A stretch of DNA of 64,000 nt from NCBI GenBank assembly GCA_021732975.1, contig JAKFWC010000011.1, forward strand, positions 62,001-126,000. Direction: 5' to 3'. The position numbers and the translations under genes are program-made. Below the pieces are notes generated by a model. It ran no database searches, was not told where the DNA came from, and saw only the letters and a list, made by a program, of their open reading frames with translations. This document shows, in pieces, positions 1-10,522 of the stretch. Origin of the DNA: Planctomycetaceae bacterium. Its GTDB lineage: Bacteria > Planctomycetota > Planctomycetia > Planctomycetales > Planctomycetaceae. How positions within the stretch are numbered: the stretch's first letter is position 1; every line of letters begins with the position of its first letter.

Positions 1-1209
1 TACGCCATCACCGCCGGAAACACGTTGAATGCGTTCAGCATCAACAGTTCCACGGGGGTGTTGACTGTCAACAATCCGCTGGCGCTCAACTTTGAAGCGA
101 CGCCGCAGTTCCAGTTGACGGTGCGCGTGATCGACAACGGTCAACCCGCGCAGCAACGCTCGGCCTTGGTGACGGTCGATCTGACCAACGTTAATGAGGT
201 CCCGAAGTTCGCATTGAATAATCCGAGCTTCACGATTGCCGAAAGCAGCCCGGCGGGCACGATTGTCGGCACGAACGCGGCCAGCGATCCCGATGCCGGC
301 ACGGTGGTGACCTACGCGATTACGGGCGGCAACGGTAACGGAGCGTTCAGCATCGATGCGTCGGGGAACATTCGCGTCGCGAATCCGGCGGCGATCGATT
401 TTGAATCGGGTCAGACCAACTTCACGTTGGTGATCACCGCGACCGACAACGGTAACCCGGCCTTGCAGGCCACAACGAACGTGGCGATTACCGTTCTCAA
501 TGCGAACGATCCTCCGGTCGTCCAGCCGAAGGCCTTCACGATCTTCGAGAACAGCAATGCCGGAGCCTTCATCGGCACAATCGTGGCGACCGATCAGGAT
601 CCCGGCCAGACGCGAACCTTCGCGATCACGGGCGGGAATGTGAATGGAGCGTTCTCGATCGATCCGAGCACGGGCGTGCTGTCCGTCGGGAATGCTGCGG
701 CACTCGACTTTGAAACGACACCGATCTTCAACTTGACGGTGACGGCGACCGACAACGGTTCGCCGGCCCGGTCGGGTTCGGCAATCGTGACGGTGAACCT
801 GCTCAACCGGAACGAACCGCCGGTGGTGCCGTCGCAACAGTTCACCGTGCAGACGGCGGCGGCCAACGGGACCGTGGTGGGGAACGTGGTGGCGAACGAT
901 CCCGATGCCGGCCAGACGAAGACCTATTCCATCGTCGGCGGGAATGGAGCGTTCAACAACATCTTTGCCATTAACGCCACAACGGGCCAATTGCGGGTTA
1001 ACAATCGCCTGGGGATTCTGATCAACGGTCAGCAGTACAACCTGCAGGTGCGCGTGGTCGATAACGGCAACCCCGCGTTGTCCACGATCGGCAATGTGCG
1101 GGTGATCGTCAGCAGCACCGGTCGAGTGGAAAGCCTGGTGGAAGCCCCCGCCCCCGCCAAGGCCAAGTCCAGTAGTGCCGGACTGTTGTCCTTCTTCCAG
1201 CAGGGTTGA
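1..1209 (+). CDS. Cadherin-like repeat surface protein, C-terminal part
   Basis: The reading frame is open from the first base, so the gene begins upstream and only its last 402 codons are present. The protein is built of tandem cadherin-like repeats of about 103 residues. The motif DNG.PA recurs at window codons 45, 149, 251 and 354, and each unit also carries GAFSID- or IFAIN-type strands and an acidic DPDAG or DQDPG calcium-site-like segment. Such domains in bacteria are extracellular beta-sandwiches, usually Ca2+-binding and adhesive. The tail after the last repeat is short, Ala/Pro/Lys-rich, and ends LLSFFQQG. I see no LPXTG or PEP-CTERM anchor. Large planctomycete surface proteins with such repeats are common. 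Total length and any N-terminal catalytic domain cannot be judged from here. Confidence 0.85.
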   Translation, partial: YAITAGNTLNAFSINSSTGVLTVNNPLALNFEATPQFQLTVRVIDNGQPAQQRSALVTVDLTNVNEVPKFALNNPSFTIAESSPAGTIVGTNAASDPDAGTVVTYAITGGNGNGAFSIDASGNIRVANPAAIDFESGQTNFTLVITATDNGNPALQATTNVAITVLNANDPPVVQPKAFTIFENSNAGAFIGTIVATDQDPGQTRTFAITGGNVNGAFSIDPSTGVLSVGNAAALDFETTPIFNLTVTATDNGSPARSGSAIVTVNLLNRNEPPVVPSQQFTVQTAAANGTVVGNVVANDPDAGQTKTYSIVGGNGAFNNIFAINATTGQLRVNNRLGILINGQQYNLQVRVVDNGNPALSTIGNVRVIVSSTGRVESLVEAPAPAKAKSSSAGLLSFFQQG

Positions 1210-1270
1210 TGATTGGCAGTGAACCAACAGCCCGGCAGGATTGAAATGTCGGGCTGATACAAGCTCATCG

Positions 1271-1305
1271 AAGCCCGGTGTCCACTGTGGATACCGGGCT
1301 TTTTC
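1271..1305 (+). terminator. Intrinsic terminator after the cadherin-repeat gene
   Basis: AAGCCCGGT (1271-1279) pairs with ACCGGGCTT (1293-1301). The inner bases TCCAC and GTGGA can extend the stem, and a run of T follows. A smaller hairpin lies just upstream (CAGCCCG 1228-1234 with CGGGCTG 1250-1256). The rest of the gap 1210-1504 shows nothing recognisable apart from the presumed promoter of the next gene. Confidence 0.75.
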
Positions 1306-1504
1306 GTTGGCTTTGTGAAGGGGGACGCCTCGTTGTATTGCTAAGACGGAAAAGCACTTGTGAACCGTGTGTGAAGGTTTCGTAGTCGTCTCCGGCAATT
1401 CCTGCCGAAGAGGTCTCGACACGTTGACCGCCTTTCAGTACACCACCCGCATCCCCTTTCGGCAGAAACTGCCGTTCCAATTCAATTTGACCTTTGGCGA
1501 CGCC

Positions 1505-3439
1505 ATGACTGCGGTCCGGCTTCCTTTTGCGATAGTTTGCGCCATGAGCATGGCGTGCGTCGCAGCCGGCTGCATTGGACTCGATGACGAAGTCCCCTGG
1601 GTCGGCGATCATCAGCTCGAATACTACCGGCAGGCGGCTCATCGCGTGCAGTTCGACAACGTCGAAGCCGTCACGCCGCACGCACCCACGCTCAGCCCGT
1701 CGACGCGCGGATTACGAGTCCCGCGGCCGGAAGAAATCTGGCCGATCGGGCTGCAGGAAGCCGTGCAGATGGGACTGCGCGGCAATACGATCATTCGTCA
1801 GAACGCGCAGTTCCTGTCGCCGGGCAATCCGCTGTTGTCGAACCCCGATCAGGCACCGTCGATCTTCGATGTCGCGATTCAGGACAATGGCGTGCTCTTC
1901 GGCAATCGCGGCGTTCCGGCGGCCTTATCCGATTACGACCCGCGCGTCACGGCCACCACGAGTATTGGCCGCGATGAGCAGGTGCAGAACAATCAGTTTC
2001 TCTCCGGTGGTCTGGACCCTGGCAGCGTCTTGGTCACGGATTCCGGCGCGTTCGACATTCGGCTCGATCAACCGTTGATGGCGGGCGGGACGATCTCGAT
2101 AGTCCACAACTGGGACTACAGCTCTAACAATGCCGACCGACTGTTCGCTTCGGTTTACGCGGGGCAACTGGGACTGGAGTTCCGTCAACCGCTATGGGCC
2201 GGGGCGGGAGCTGAAGTGAATGGGATTGCGGGGCACAATTCGCAGCGAACCCGCGGTGTTTCCGGCGTGAACCAAGGGGTGGTGATCGCCCAGATCAACA
2301 CGAAAATCTCGCAGATTGATTTCGAGCGGCAAGTGTTGGAACTCGTTCGCGACATCGGCCAACAGTATTGGGACTTGTACGCCGCCTATCAGGACTACGA
2401 ATCGGAGGTCGCCGTACGCGACCGGGCCAGGCAGACGTTTGAGGAAGTCCGCTCGAAATTCACCCGCGGGTTGCCGGGCGGGGGAGCGGCCGATGAAGCC
2501 CAGGCGGAGGAACTTTCGCTCGACAGCGAAGGTCGCGTGGAGACGGCGCTTAGCAACATGTACGCGGTCGAAGGCCGGTTGCGTCGTTTGTTGGGGCTAC
2601 CGGCGGAAGATGAACGCGTTCTGAAGCCCGTGGATCTTCCAACCGCGACGCTGCCGAACGTCGATCGCATCGCCTTGCTGCAGGCGGCCTATAGCAATCG
2701 CCTGGACTTGCGACGGCAGAAGTCGCAGATTGAAAGCCTTTCACTGCAGGCTGAAGCCGCCCGTAACCTCGCCAATCCCCGGCTCGACTTCGTGGCGAAC
2801 TCGCATCTCAACGGCTTCGGCAATGACCTCTACAACCAGAAGACCAATGATGATACCACAGTCTACGGATACAACTCCGCCTACAGTACCTTGATGCGGG
2901 GGCAGCAGGTCGGATGGCAAATGGGCCTCGAGTTTTCCGTGCCGCTGTATCTGCGGGCCGAACGAGCCCAGATTCGGCAGATGGAATTGCGGCTGATGAA
3001 GGCGCGGCGAGCGCTCGAACAGCAGGAAATCGAAATCGGTCACGAACTGCACGCCTCGTTGCAGGCGTTGGAGCGATGGAAAAAGCAGACCGATATTCAA
3101 TCGCGTCGCCTCGAAGCCTCAAAACGCCGGGTGATGGCGGCCTCGGCAGATTACGAAGCCGGCCGCACCAGTCTCGATTTGCTGTTGCGATCGCAACAGA
3201 GTCTAGCCATCGCCGAAACGGCCCGACATCGTGCCCTCGCGGAGCATTCCAAGGCGCTACTCGATCTCCGTTACCGCGCCGGCGATTTACTGGAATCGCA
3301 CTTTATCCAGATGAGTTCCGCCACGCCGATCGCCCCTCCGGAACCGTCTTTGAACACGAAGCCGAATCCCCAGGGACCGTTGATGGTGCCCCCCGGCAGC
3401 GTGGAATTGCTTCCCGAGATTCCGCTCACCAACGGTTGA
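1505..3439 (+). CDS. TolC family outer-membrane efflux lipoprotein
   Basis: A 644-residue protein with two long alpha-helical, Gln/Glu/Arg-rich stretches typical of the outer membrane efflux (OEP) family. The second half contains a GRTSLDLLLRSQQSLAIAE-type segment, a usual landmark of TolC proteins. I chose ATG 1505 because it gives a signal peptide with lipobox VAAGC (Cys at about residue 23), as in OprM-type lipoproteins. The frame is open upstream to 1367, but that extension looks non-coding. TolC proteins form trimeric outer-membrane channels for RND, ABC or MFS exporters. No membrane-fusion or pump gene lies beside it, so its partner is unknown. The protein is longer than typical TolC (about 450-500 residues), with extra sequence at the N-terminus and between the helical halves. 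Confidence 0.85.
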   Translation: MTAVRLPFAIVCAMSMACVAAGCIGLDDEVPWVGDHQLEYYRQAAHRVQFDNVEAVTPHAPTLSPSTRGLRVPRPEEIWPIGLQEAVQMGLRGNTIIRQNAQFLSPGNPLLSNPDQAPSIFDVAIQDNGVLFGNRGVPAALSDYDPRVTATTSIGRDEQVQNNQFLSGGLDPGSVLVTDSGAFDIRLDQPLMAGGTISIVHNWDYSSNNADRLFASVYAGQLGLEFRQPLWAGAGAEVNGIAGHNSQRTRGVSGVNQGVVIAQINTKISQIDFERQVLELVRDIGQQYWDLYAAYQDYESEVAVRDRARQTFEEVRSKFTRGLPGGGAADEAQAEELSLDSEGRVETALSNMYAVEGRLRRLLGLPAEDERVLKPVDLPTATLPNVDRIALLQAAYSNRLDLRRQKSQIESLSLQAEAARNLANPRLDFVANSHLNGFGNDLYNQKTNDDTTVYGYNSAYSTLMRGQQVGWQMGLEFSVPLYLRAERAQIRQMELRLMKARRALEQQEIEIGHELHASLQALERWKKQTDIQSRRLEASKRRVMAASADYEAGRTSLDLLLRSQQSLAIAETARHRALAEHSKALLDLRYRAGDLLESHFIQMSSATPIAPPEPSLNTKPNPQGPLMVPPGSVELLPEIPLTNG

Positions 3440-3458
3440 AAATCGTTGCCGTCAGATT

Positions 3459-3527
3459 AACGAGCTGGAAGCGTCCGCGACGGACCTAATTTCCGGGAAT
3501 GCCCGTCGCGGACGCTTCCGGCTCGTT
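3459..3527. repeat. Long inverted repeat in a convergent gap
   Basis: Two 25-base arms, 3459-3483 and 3503-3527, are complementary with one mismatch and enclose a 19-base loop. The arms carry GGAAGCGTCCGCGACGG. The element fills the gap between the TolC-like gene (plus, ends 3439) and the next gene (minus, ends 3547). It could stop transcription in both directions and looks like a dispersed palindromic element. Confidence 0.85.
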
Positions 3528-3546
3528 GATGACCGTGAATGATGGG

Positions 3547-4413
3547 TCACCGAATGGATTGGATAATCTTCAACAGCAGGTCGTCATCTGATCCATCGAC
3601 GGGAACACGGATGGTAATCGTCGTCCCGCCGGACTTCCCCGGAAACTGGCCGGTGACCGTGCGGACAGCCGGAAGGACTTTCTCCGCGGGTACGGCTGGC
3701 TTGGCGGCTTCCGCCGGTGTGTCCGTCGGGACTTCGGAGAGAGCGGTCGCATCCGCCGGCTTGTCATTCATTACGATGATCGGAGTGGTCGCGGCTTCCA
3801 CAGACTGATCCTCCGCGGCCATTTCCTCTTCATCCGCTTCGTCGTACATTTCCTCCTCGAACGCCCCTTCTTTCGGGTGGCCGGTGACGAACAGAAACTG
3901 GCACTTCCGCCCGCGGATCGTGAATTCCTGCACGTTCTCGGTGAACTCCACGTATTGCGATTTTAACGCCTTTTTCAGATAGGAATTGATCTCGAAATCC
4001 TTGTCGGTCATCAACGATTCTTCCGACGCCATTTCCATCAGATGGAGCATCGGCATCAGTGCGTCGTGCGTCTGATTCCAGGTATTCATCGTCATCGGCA
4101 CCGCATTGGGGTTCCATGCATAGTTGACGGTCTTCATGCCGAGGATGGCCGATCCCATAACGGGGGTGAACTGCGGCGGGATGGTGATGTCGGTGATTTC
4201 AGCCGTGATCTTCTGCACGTCGGCGGGAGCCTGCACCATTGCCCGGCCGAAGTTGCGTTGAAAGAGAACGTACCCGTAGACCCCGGCCCCAACGCAGAGC
4301 ATCAGCACGGTCATCGCGAAGACGCAGACGGTAATAATGATCACCTTGGCTGCGTCGCCCCGCCGTGTCGAACCGTTTGTCAACGGGTTGCAGTGTGACG
4401 AAGATTTCTGCAT
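3547..4413 (-). CDS. Single-pass membrane protein of unknown function
   Basis: A 288-residue protein that I do not recognise. A basic, Ser-rich N-terminus is followed by one strong transmembrane segment (VIIITVCVFAMTVLMLCVGA, about residues 26-50), then a soluble domain of about 150 residues. The tail is acidic and Pro/Ala/Glu-rich. ATG 4413 is preferred because AGGA lies 8 bases upstream; in-frame ATGs at 4422 and 4440 are alternatives. The soluble part (PPQFTPVMGSAILGMKTVNY and the strands after it) is probably exposed to the periplasm or paryphoplasm. The gene lies 183 bases downstream of the DUF3592 gene on the same strand, so they may be cotranscribed. Confidence 0.6.
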   Translation of the reverse strand: MQKSSSHCNPLTNGSTRRGDAAKVIIITVCVFAMTVLMLCVGAGVYGYVLFQRNFGRAMVQAPADVQKITAEITDITIPPQFTPVMGSAILGMKTVNYAWNPNAVPMTMNTWNQTHDALMPMLHLMEMASEESLMTDKDFEINSYLKKALKSQYVEFTENVQEFTIRGRKCQFLFVTGHPKEGAFEEEMYDEADEEEMAAEDQSVEAATTPIIVMNDKPADATALSEVPTDTPAEAAKPAVPAEKVLPAVRTVTGQFPGKSGGTTITIRVPVDGSDDDLLLKIIQSIR

Positions 4414-4596
4414 GGGTCGCATCCTGGATGACTTTGACACGAGCGAAGGAGGGACAGCCGTAGTATTTCAAACATGGGAAACGGCGTAGTCAGGCACGAT
4501 ACCGATCGCTATCGCCCCCTGCAATTTGACGGTCTCGGCTATGCGAATTCGTCCGGATAAGTCACGGTGATCGCCTTCTGGTTCAATTGAAACGAG

Positions 4597-5130
4597 CTAT
4601 TCTTCCTCGGCCGGCTTCAGCGGCTTGAGCACGCGTTTCTTTTTCTTCGGCACGATGGCGCGGACGGGACGATCGCTGTTGGCAATCCGCGACGATGCAT
4701 ACGGCCGGTTGGCTTCCATTCCCACCCAGACGATTGTTCCCACCATTGCGATCAGGCCGCCGAAAAAGAAAATGATCGCGAACCAGTTCTGTTCCCCGCT
4801 CAGACGGACCATGTGGTAGTCGGCGGGGATGTATTGCACTTTCAACTGTTGCTGCGGCCGAATCGCATGGGCGCCGGATTCTCGGAACTCGCCCGATTGG
4901 ACGGTGTTGTCCACTCCGAGAAATTGCACCGTGACCGCGGTGAAATGACGGGTTCGGCTCCCCCACCGGCGGCGATAAACGCGCTCCTGGCGATGTTCAA
5001 CTTGGGTAACGGTTCCTTCCACCGTTCGACCCCACACGGCGTAACGCATTTCCTGGAACGAATACCAGCCCGAAATCAGGAACACGACCACTGCCAGCAT
5101 CGCCAGGCGGAGTTGGAAGCCTTCGACCAT
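4597..5130 (-). CDS. DUF3592 domain membrane protein
   Basis: A 177-residue protein with an N-terminal transmembrane helix (about residues 9-24), a beta-rich middle with the pattern GTVTQVEH...TAVTVQFLG, and a second hydrophobic helix near residues 115-140. The end is basic and acidic (KKKKR then AEEE). This helix - beta domain - helix layout, with a conserved EGTV start of the beta domain, matches the DUF3592 family, whose function is not established. It is divergent from the esterase gene at 5387. The 256-base gap 5131-5386 contains no further gene; it should hold both promoters, but I could not pick out convincing -35/-10 elements. Confidence 0.65.
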   Translation of the reverse strand: MVEGFQLRLAMLAVVVFLISGWYSFQEMRYAVWGRTVEGTVTQVEHRQERVYRRRWGSRTRHFTAVTVQFLGVDNTVQSGEFRESGAHAIRPQQQLKVQYIPADYHMVRLSGEQNWFAIIFFFGGLIAMVGTIVWVGMEANRPYASSRIANSDRPVRAIVPKKKKRVLKPLKPAEEE

Positions 5131-5386
5131 GATGTGGGCCTCATTGCGGGAAACGACAGATTGAGAATCATCACCGACCAGAACAGCCGATGCCGCGCCG
5201 ATCGTCCCGGAGACGTTCTTGAAGGGTGATTCAGTTTCTCGCGCTCAGCGGGAAATGGCAACTCTTGAGGAATGCCTGACGCAGGGAAACCATTCGGCGG
5301 CGCTCACGATTGTCAACGTGTGACCGAAGCGTGAAGATACGAACGCTGCTGGGATCCACAACGCGATTGGAAGGGGAGTGACGGCG

Positions 5387-6685
5387 ATGGAGATGACAAT
5401 CACGAAGAGTCTGCGGACGGCGTTTTGGGGAATTGTGTGCGGTGCAGCATATTGCGTGGAGATGTCATCCACCGCGTGGTCGCAGTCGTTCCCCACCGTC
5501 GATCAATTACCCGAACAGACAGCGTTGCCCGATCCCTTGAAGATGTTCGATGGCACCTCCGTCACCACGGCAGAGCAATGGCGAACGCAGCGACGCCCGG
5601 AACTCATCCGTCTCGTGCAGCACTACATGTATGGTGTCACCCCGGCTGCGCCGAAGATCGAAGCGAAAGTCACGAAAGTGGATGACACGCTGTTCGGCGG
5701 CAAAGGTCGACTGAAAGAGATCGAGATCCGTTTCGCCGATCTGCCGACGAATGCGCCGCGGATTCATCTCGCACTGTTTTTGCCGTTATCGGTGGAAGGC
5801 CCCGTGCCAGTTTTTCTGGGTCTGAATAAATGCGGCAATCAGGAAGTGACGCGTGAAGCGGCGGTCACGATTCACGCCGAATCCTGGAAACACGCCAACT
5901 GTAAGAAGGATCCCGAACGGGGCGGCGATGCCGATTTCTGGGCCGTCGAGTACATCCTGTCGCGCGGATACGGCTTCGCCACGTTCCATGAGAGCGACCT
6001 CGATCCCGATCAGCACGATTGGTCCGACGGCATTCATCCGTTCTATCCCAACCTGCCGGGACCGAAGGAATCGCACTGGGGAACGATTGCGGCTTGGGCA
6101 TGGGGCTTGAGTCGTGCCGCGGATTACCTCGTGACGGATACCGATGTCGACAAGCGCCGCTTGTGCGTGATTGGCCATTCGCGCCGCGGCAAAACGGCGT
6201 TGCTCGCCGGAGCATTGGATGAACGGTTTGCGCTGGTGGTGCCGCATCAATCGGGAACGGGCGGAATGGCGATAAGCCGCGACAGTCAGCAGGAAAAGGT
6301 GGAACGCATCAACCGGGTTTTCCCCCATTGGTTCAATGATGCTTTCACGCAGTTCAACGACAAGGAAAGTCGTTTGCCGTTCGATCAACACTGCGTGGTC
6401 GCGCTCGTCGCCCCGCGGCCTGTGCTGGACACGGAAGGGGCACTGGATGCGTGGGCGAACTTCCCGCGGTCACTCGATTCGCTGCGAGCGGCTGATCCGG
6501 TTTACAAGCTCGTCGGTGCGAAGGGAGTCGTCGGCACGGGGCTGGTGCAGAATGACGAACCCGTGGTCGGCCCAAACTTCGGCACGCTGCTGCAGTACCG
6601 GCTCGATGAAAAGCATACTCTGAATAAGAAGTTCTGGGAGAAGATTCTCGACTTTGCCGATGCAGTCTTAGCCCCCGGTCAATGA
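5387..6685 (+). CDS. CE15-type carbohydrate esterase (glucuronoyl methylesterase-like)
   Basis: A 432-residue secreted alpha/beta-hydrolase. ATG 5387 has AAGGGGA 9 bases upstream, whereas GTG 5378 lies too close to that site. The N-terminus is hydrophobic with a likely signal-peptide cleavage after AWSQS. The nucleophile elbow GHSRRGK (about residues 262-268) followed by ALLAGALDERFALVVPHQSG matches the CE15 hallmark around the catalytic Ser. The later PFDQH...LVAPRPVL segment probably supplies the catalytic His. Characterised CE15 enzymes cleave 4-O-methyl-glucuronoyl esters linking lignin and xylan; some members act on related esters, so the substrate here is open. The last codons (..LAPGQ) and the stop lie inside an inverted repeat shared with the end of glnD. 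Confidence 0.8.
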   Translation: MEMTITKSLRTAFWGIVCGAAYCVEMSSTAWSQSFPTVDQLPEQTALPDPLKMFDGTSVTTAEQWRTQRRPELIRLVQHYMYGVTPAAPKIEAKVTKVDDTLFGGKGRLKEIEIRFADLPTNAPRIHLALFLPLSVEGPVPVFLGLNKCGNQEVTREAAVTIHAESWKHANCKKDPERGGDADFWAVEYILSRGYGFATFHESDLDPDQHDWSDGIHPFYPNLPGPKESHWGTIAAWAWGLSRAADYLVTDTDVDKRRLCVIGHSRRGKTALLAGALDERFALVVPHQSGTGGMAISRDSQQEKVERINRVFPHWFNDAFTQFNDKESRLPFDQHCVVALVAPRPVLDTEGALDAWANFPRSLDSLRAADPVYKLVGAKGVVGTGLVQNDEPVVGPNFGTLLQYRLDEKHTLNKKFWEKILDFADAVLAPGQ

Positions 6686-6762
6686 CCGGGGGAAGGCGAC
6701 GCTCATTCGACATCACTAAAGCACAGGAGAAAATCCCCCAGTCGCTGACCGGAGGCTAAGAC
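6665..6762. repeat. Inverted repeat spanning the 3' ends of two convergent genes
   Basis: Arms 6665-6681 and 6746-6762 (17 bases) are complementary with one mismatch. The left arm also forms an inner palindrome with the adjacent bases (CCCCCGGTCA against TGACCGGGGG). The left arm encodes the last residues of the esterase. The right arm contains the stop codon and last Ser codon of glnD. It probably terminates both convergent transcripts. Confidence 0.8.
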
Positions 6763-9431
6763 GATTTAGAGGCGTTTTCAAACTGCGAAATCTGGCCGGC
6801 GAGACCATCGCGCAGTTGTTTGAGCCGTTCGCCGTCGCTGATCTTCCGACCGTTCGTATCGGTCACATAGAACACGTCGACCACTTGATCGAAGTGCGTA
6901 GAAATCTTGGCCAGCACCACCGACAGTTGCCAATCGAAGAGTGTCTTCGCGATGCGGTACAGCAGTCCCGGACGATCGTGCGCAAAGACATCGAGAATGG
7001 TGTACTTGTCGGATGTTTCGTTGTCGATCACAACCCGCATCGGCAGATTCGAGACCGGTCCCTGCACCACGTTCGTAGCGAACCGTGACCGCGTTTGGAA
7101 CAGCTTCTCGACATCGAGTTCGCCCCGGAGAGCCTGTCGAATGAGTTTGGCCACTTCCGTCTGCCGAAACAGTGGCACTTCACCTTCGTGGTCGTAATCG
7201 CGGACCCGGTAACTGTCGATGACGATGCCGTCCGTCGTGGTGCAAATCTGAGCCGATAGAATCTCCATGCGTTTGGCAGAGAACACGCCGGTCAACTTGT
7301 GGAAGCAGCCCGCGGAGACCGATTCGTGCACGATCACGCGGTATTCCACGGTCCGCGTTTCGGTCTCGTACTTCGATTCGATTTCAATGTCGGCATCGGT
7401 CAGCCGTTTCGCGATCACCAAGTCGGCGGCGATCCGTTCCGGCGGCGTGGCGAGAAGATAGTGCGTCGGCAGGGTTTCGAGGCGGCGCTGCCATTGCTCG
7501 GCGTCTTCCGGTGCGGGATGGAGTTGTTTTTGCACGTCGGCAAAAGTTCGCCGCAAGCGCGTCGGCTCCTCGAACAGATAGCTCTTGCCGCTGAGCCAGA
7601 TCATGGACCGATCGTACAGGGCCGCGAGAAGTTCGGCCTTCCAATCGTTCCACACACCTGGACCCACAGCAGAGATGTCGGCGGCGGTGAGGACATACAA
7701 CATGCGGAGCGCATCCGGGCTGCCGACTTCATAGTTGAAGTTGAGCAGCACTTCTGGATCGGTGGTGTCGCGTCGGAAGGCCAGCGTTGCCATCAGCAAA
7801 TGGCGGTGCACGAGGAAGACGAGCAAATCTCGCTGATGTTCCGGTAGCCCCAGCCGTTGCGCTGCGTCCCAGGCTAACCGCCGGCCGACTTCGGAGTGAT
7901 CCTCTTCGTAGCCCTTGCCCGCATCGTGTAACAGCAGTGCAAGATGCAACAGTTCCTTATGCGGGATTTCGCGGTAGGCCTGTCCCAGCGGCGTGTCGGC
8001 CGTTAAAAAACTTTCGGCGGCTTCGATGGTTCGCAGCGTGTGTTCGTCGACGGTGTAGCTGTGATACTGGTTGAACTGCAACAGGCAACGGATGTGACGC
8101 AGCACCGGCAGTACCACTTCCAGCACGCCGGTTTCATGCATGCTACGGAGCAGGCTTCCCAGTTGACCGGGGTTGGACAGGAACTCCAGAAACAGTCGCG
8201 ACGCTTCCGCCGACAATAGCGCGTCCGGGAAACCACGGGTGACCAGCTTTACGTGTTCAGTCAGACCAGACGACAGCTTCACGCGATGCAGCCCCGCAGA
8301 GACGTACAGCCGCAGGATGTCTTCCAGCGTGCTGCAATGGCGGGCGCGTAAGCGGCGCGGAACATCGATGAATTCCGGCCCCACCCGGTAGATGTCGTCC
8401 ACGCGGTGACTCATCACGAAGTTGTAGACACTTTGTGTCACCGGCAACCGACGGTTCTGCTGTGCGAAGCGGGAGGCGATTTCGGCGATCGCCATCGAGT
8501 GCTGGAAGTATTCCTGCATGAAGCGTTCGACCGGGCGCTGGCCGGCGGTACCGGGAATGCCGCGTTGTTCGGCGATCCGCAATTGATCATCGCGGGTGAG
8601 TACATCCTGCGGCCGTCCTGCCGCCAGGTGCAAACGAATGCGGACCGAGGTGATGTACTCGTGGGCCAGCGTCAGCCGCAGAGCATCTTCGGGACTGAAG
8701 GCTCCGAGCAGCTTCAGCGAATCGATGTTGCTGGAACCATACCGGGCCGCACCAATCCAGCGAATGAGGTGCAGATCGCGCAAGCCGCCCAGGGAACGTT
8801 TCACATCGGGTTCGAGTTGCTGGACTGTGGCTCCATGGGAGACACGTTCCTTGTCGCGCTCGGCGATACATGCATCGATGAAGAGCCGCCGGCGTCGTTT
8901 CAGGACGGCATGCTGATATTGGCGGAGTGTGCGGTTGAAGAGGTCTTCCGATCCCCATAATCGCCGCGCTTCAACGAGGGTTGTGGCAAACTGCGGGTCG
9001 GCTTTCGCGGTCCGTAACAGATCCTGCGGCGTGCGGACGCTGTGCCCGAGTTTCAGTCCGGCGTCCCAGCAATCACGGACAACCTGGGCGACGCACGATT
9101 CAAACGCTTGTTGTGAATCAGGAGAATGGAGAAACAGCAGATCGACATCGGAATACGGCGCGATATCGCCCCGGCCGGAGCCACCCACCACGATGAGAGC
9201 CGTCGATTGCTCCAGCTCTTTGCGGAGCGATGTGGCTCGTTGATCGATGGCTTCGTTCCAGCGATCGATCAGAAATTGCTCGGTGGCTTGTGCAAGACCC
9301 GCAGCCGCCTGAATGCCGGTGCTGTTTTGGTCGAGCCGCTTGCGGACAATCTCCCGCATGGCATCGACCTGCTGGCGCAGTTCCAGAATTCGCGCCGCGC
9401 TGTCGTCCGGGTGTCCGCCCGTCTCGGTCAT
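6756..9431 (-). CDS. glnD: [Protein-PII] uridylyltransferase / uridylyl-removing enzyme
   Basis: An 891-residue GlnD with the expected domain order. The nucleotidyltransferase motif GGSGRGD...YSDVDLLFLH lies at about residues 83-101. A GlnE/PII-UTase-type helical region follows, then an HD domain with LLHDAGKG near residue 500, and two C-terminal ACT domains starting near 695 and 812 (the second with VFAHDRPGLLYRIAKTL). The family uridylylates a T-loop tyrosine of PII when glutamine is low and removes UMP through the HD domain when glutamine is high, sensed by the ACT domains. The three PII genes directly upstream on the same strand are the obvious substrates. CAGGA about 10 bases before ATG 9431 is a plausible ribosome-binding site. 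All catalytic motifs are intact. Confidence 0.95.
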   Translation of the reverse strand: MTETGGHPDDSAARILELRQQVDAMREIVRKRLDQNSTGIQAAAGLAQATEQFLIDRWNEAIDQRATSLRKELEQSTALIVVGGSGRGDIAPYSDVDLLFLHSPDSQQAFESCVAQVVRDCWDAGLKLGHSVRTPQDLLRTAKADPQFATTLVEARRLWGSEDLFNRTLRQYQHAVLKRRRRLFIDACIAERDKERVSHGATVQQLEPDVKRSLGGLRDLHLIRWIGAARYGSSNIDSLKLLGAFSPEDALRLTLAHEYITSVRIRLHLAAGRPQDVLTRDDQLRIAEQRGIPGTAGQRPVERFMQEYFQHSMAIAEIASRFAQQNRRLPVTQSVYNFVMSHRVDDIYRVGPEFIDVPRRLRARHCSTLEDILRLYVSAGLHRVKLSSGLTEHVKLVTRGFPDALLSAEASRLFLEFLSNPGQLGSLLRSMHETGVLEVVLPVLRHIRCLLQFNQYHSYTVDEHTLRTIEAAESFLTADTPLGQAYREIPHKELLHLALLLHDAGKGYEEDHSEVGRRLAWDAAQRLGLPEHQRDLLVFLVHRHLLMATLAFRRDTTDPEVLLNFNYEVGSPDALRMLYVLTAADISAVGPGVWNDWKAELLAALYDRSMIWLSGKSYLFEEPTRLRRTFADVQKQLHPAPEDAEQWQRRLETLPTHYLLATPPERIAADLVIAKRLTDADIEIESKYETETRTVEYRVIVHESVSAGCFHKLTGVFSAKRMEILSAQICTTTDGIVIDSYRVRDYDHEGEVPLFRQTEVAKLIRQALRGELDVEKLFQTRSRFATNVVQGPVSNLPMRVVIDNETSDKYTILDVFAHDRPGLLYRIAKTLFDWQLSVVLAKISTHFDQVVDVFYVTDTNGRKISDGERLKQLRDGLAGQISQFENASKSS

Positions 9432-9495
9432 GCAAAACGGTTCCTGAGATCGCCAGGCTCACATCACGTGAGCAGGGCGGGGAGTGAAAACGCAA

Positions 9496-9521
9496 CAATC
9501 CGCGGAGCGCTGCGCGGATTG
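9496..9521 (-). terminator. Hairpin between PII gene and glnD
   Basis: CAATCCGCG (9496-9504) pairs with CGCGGATTG (9513-9521) across an 8-base loop. On the minus strand it is followed by TTGCGTTTT. It lies in the 206-base gap between the last PII gene and glnD. It may be a weak terminator or attenuator that lowers glnD expression relative to PII. The U-run is short, so the call is tentative. Confidence 0.4.
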
Positions 9522-9637
9522 CCGTTCCTGTCGCACGAGGAACAAAGTTGTCGAGCACGATGATGTGGTGTGCGACAGATGCGCGTCGGCCGGCGAGCGC
9601 ACCGGCCAGCGATCACAGTGTTTTCAATCACAGTGAC

Positions 9638-10456
<819 letters not shown>

Positions 10457-10522
10457 TCAACTGCCACTTCACGAACCCGCCCCCGTCGGCATACCGCAAC
10501 GGACTCGAACACTTCCCAGTCT

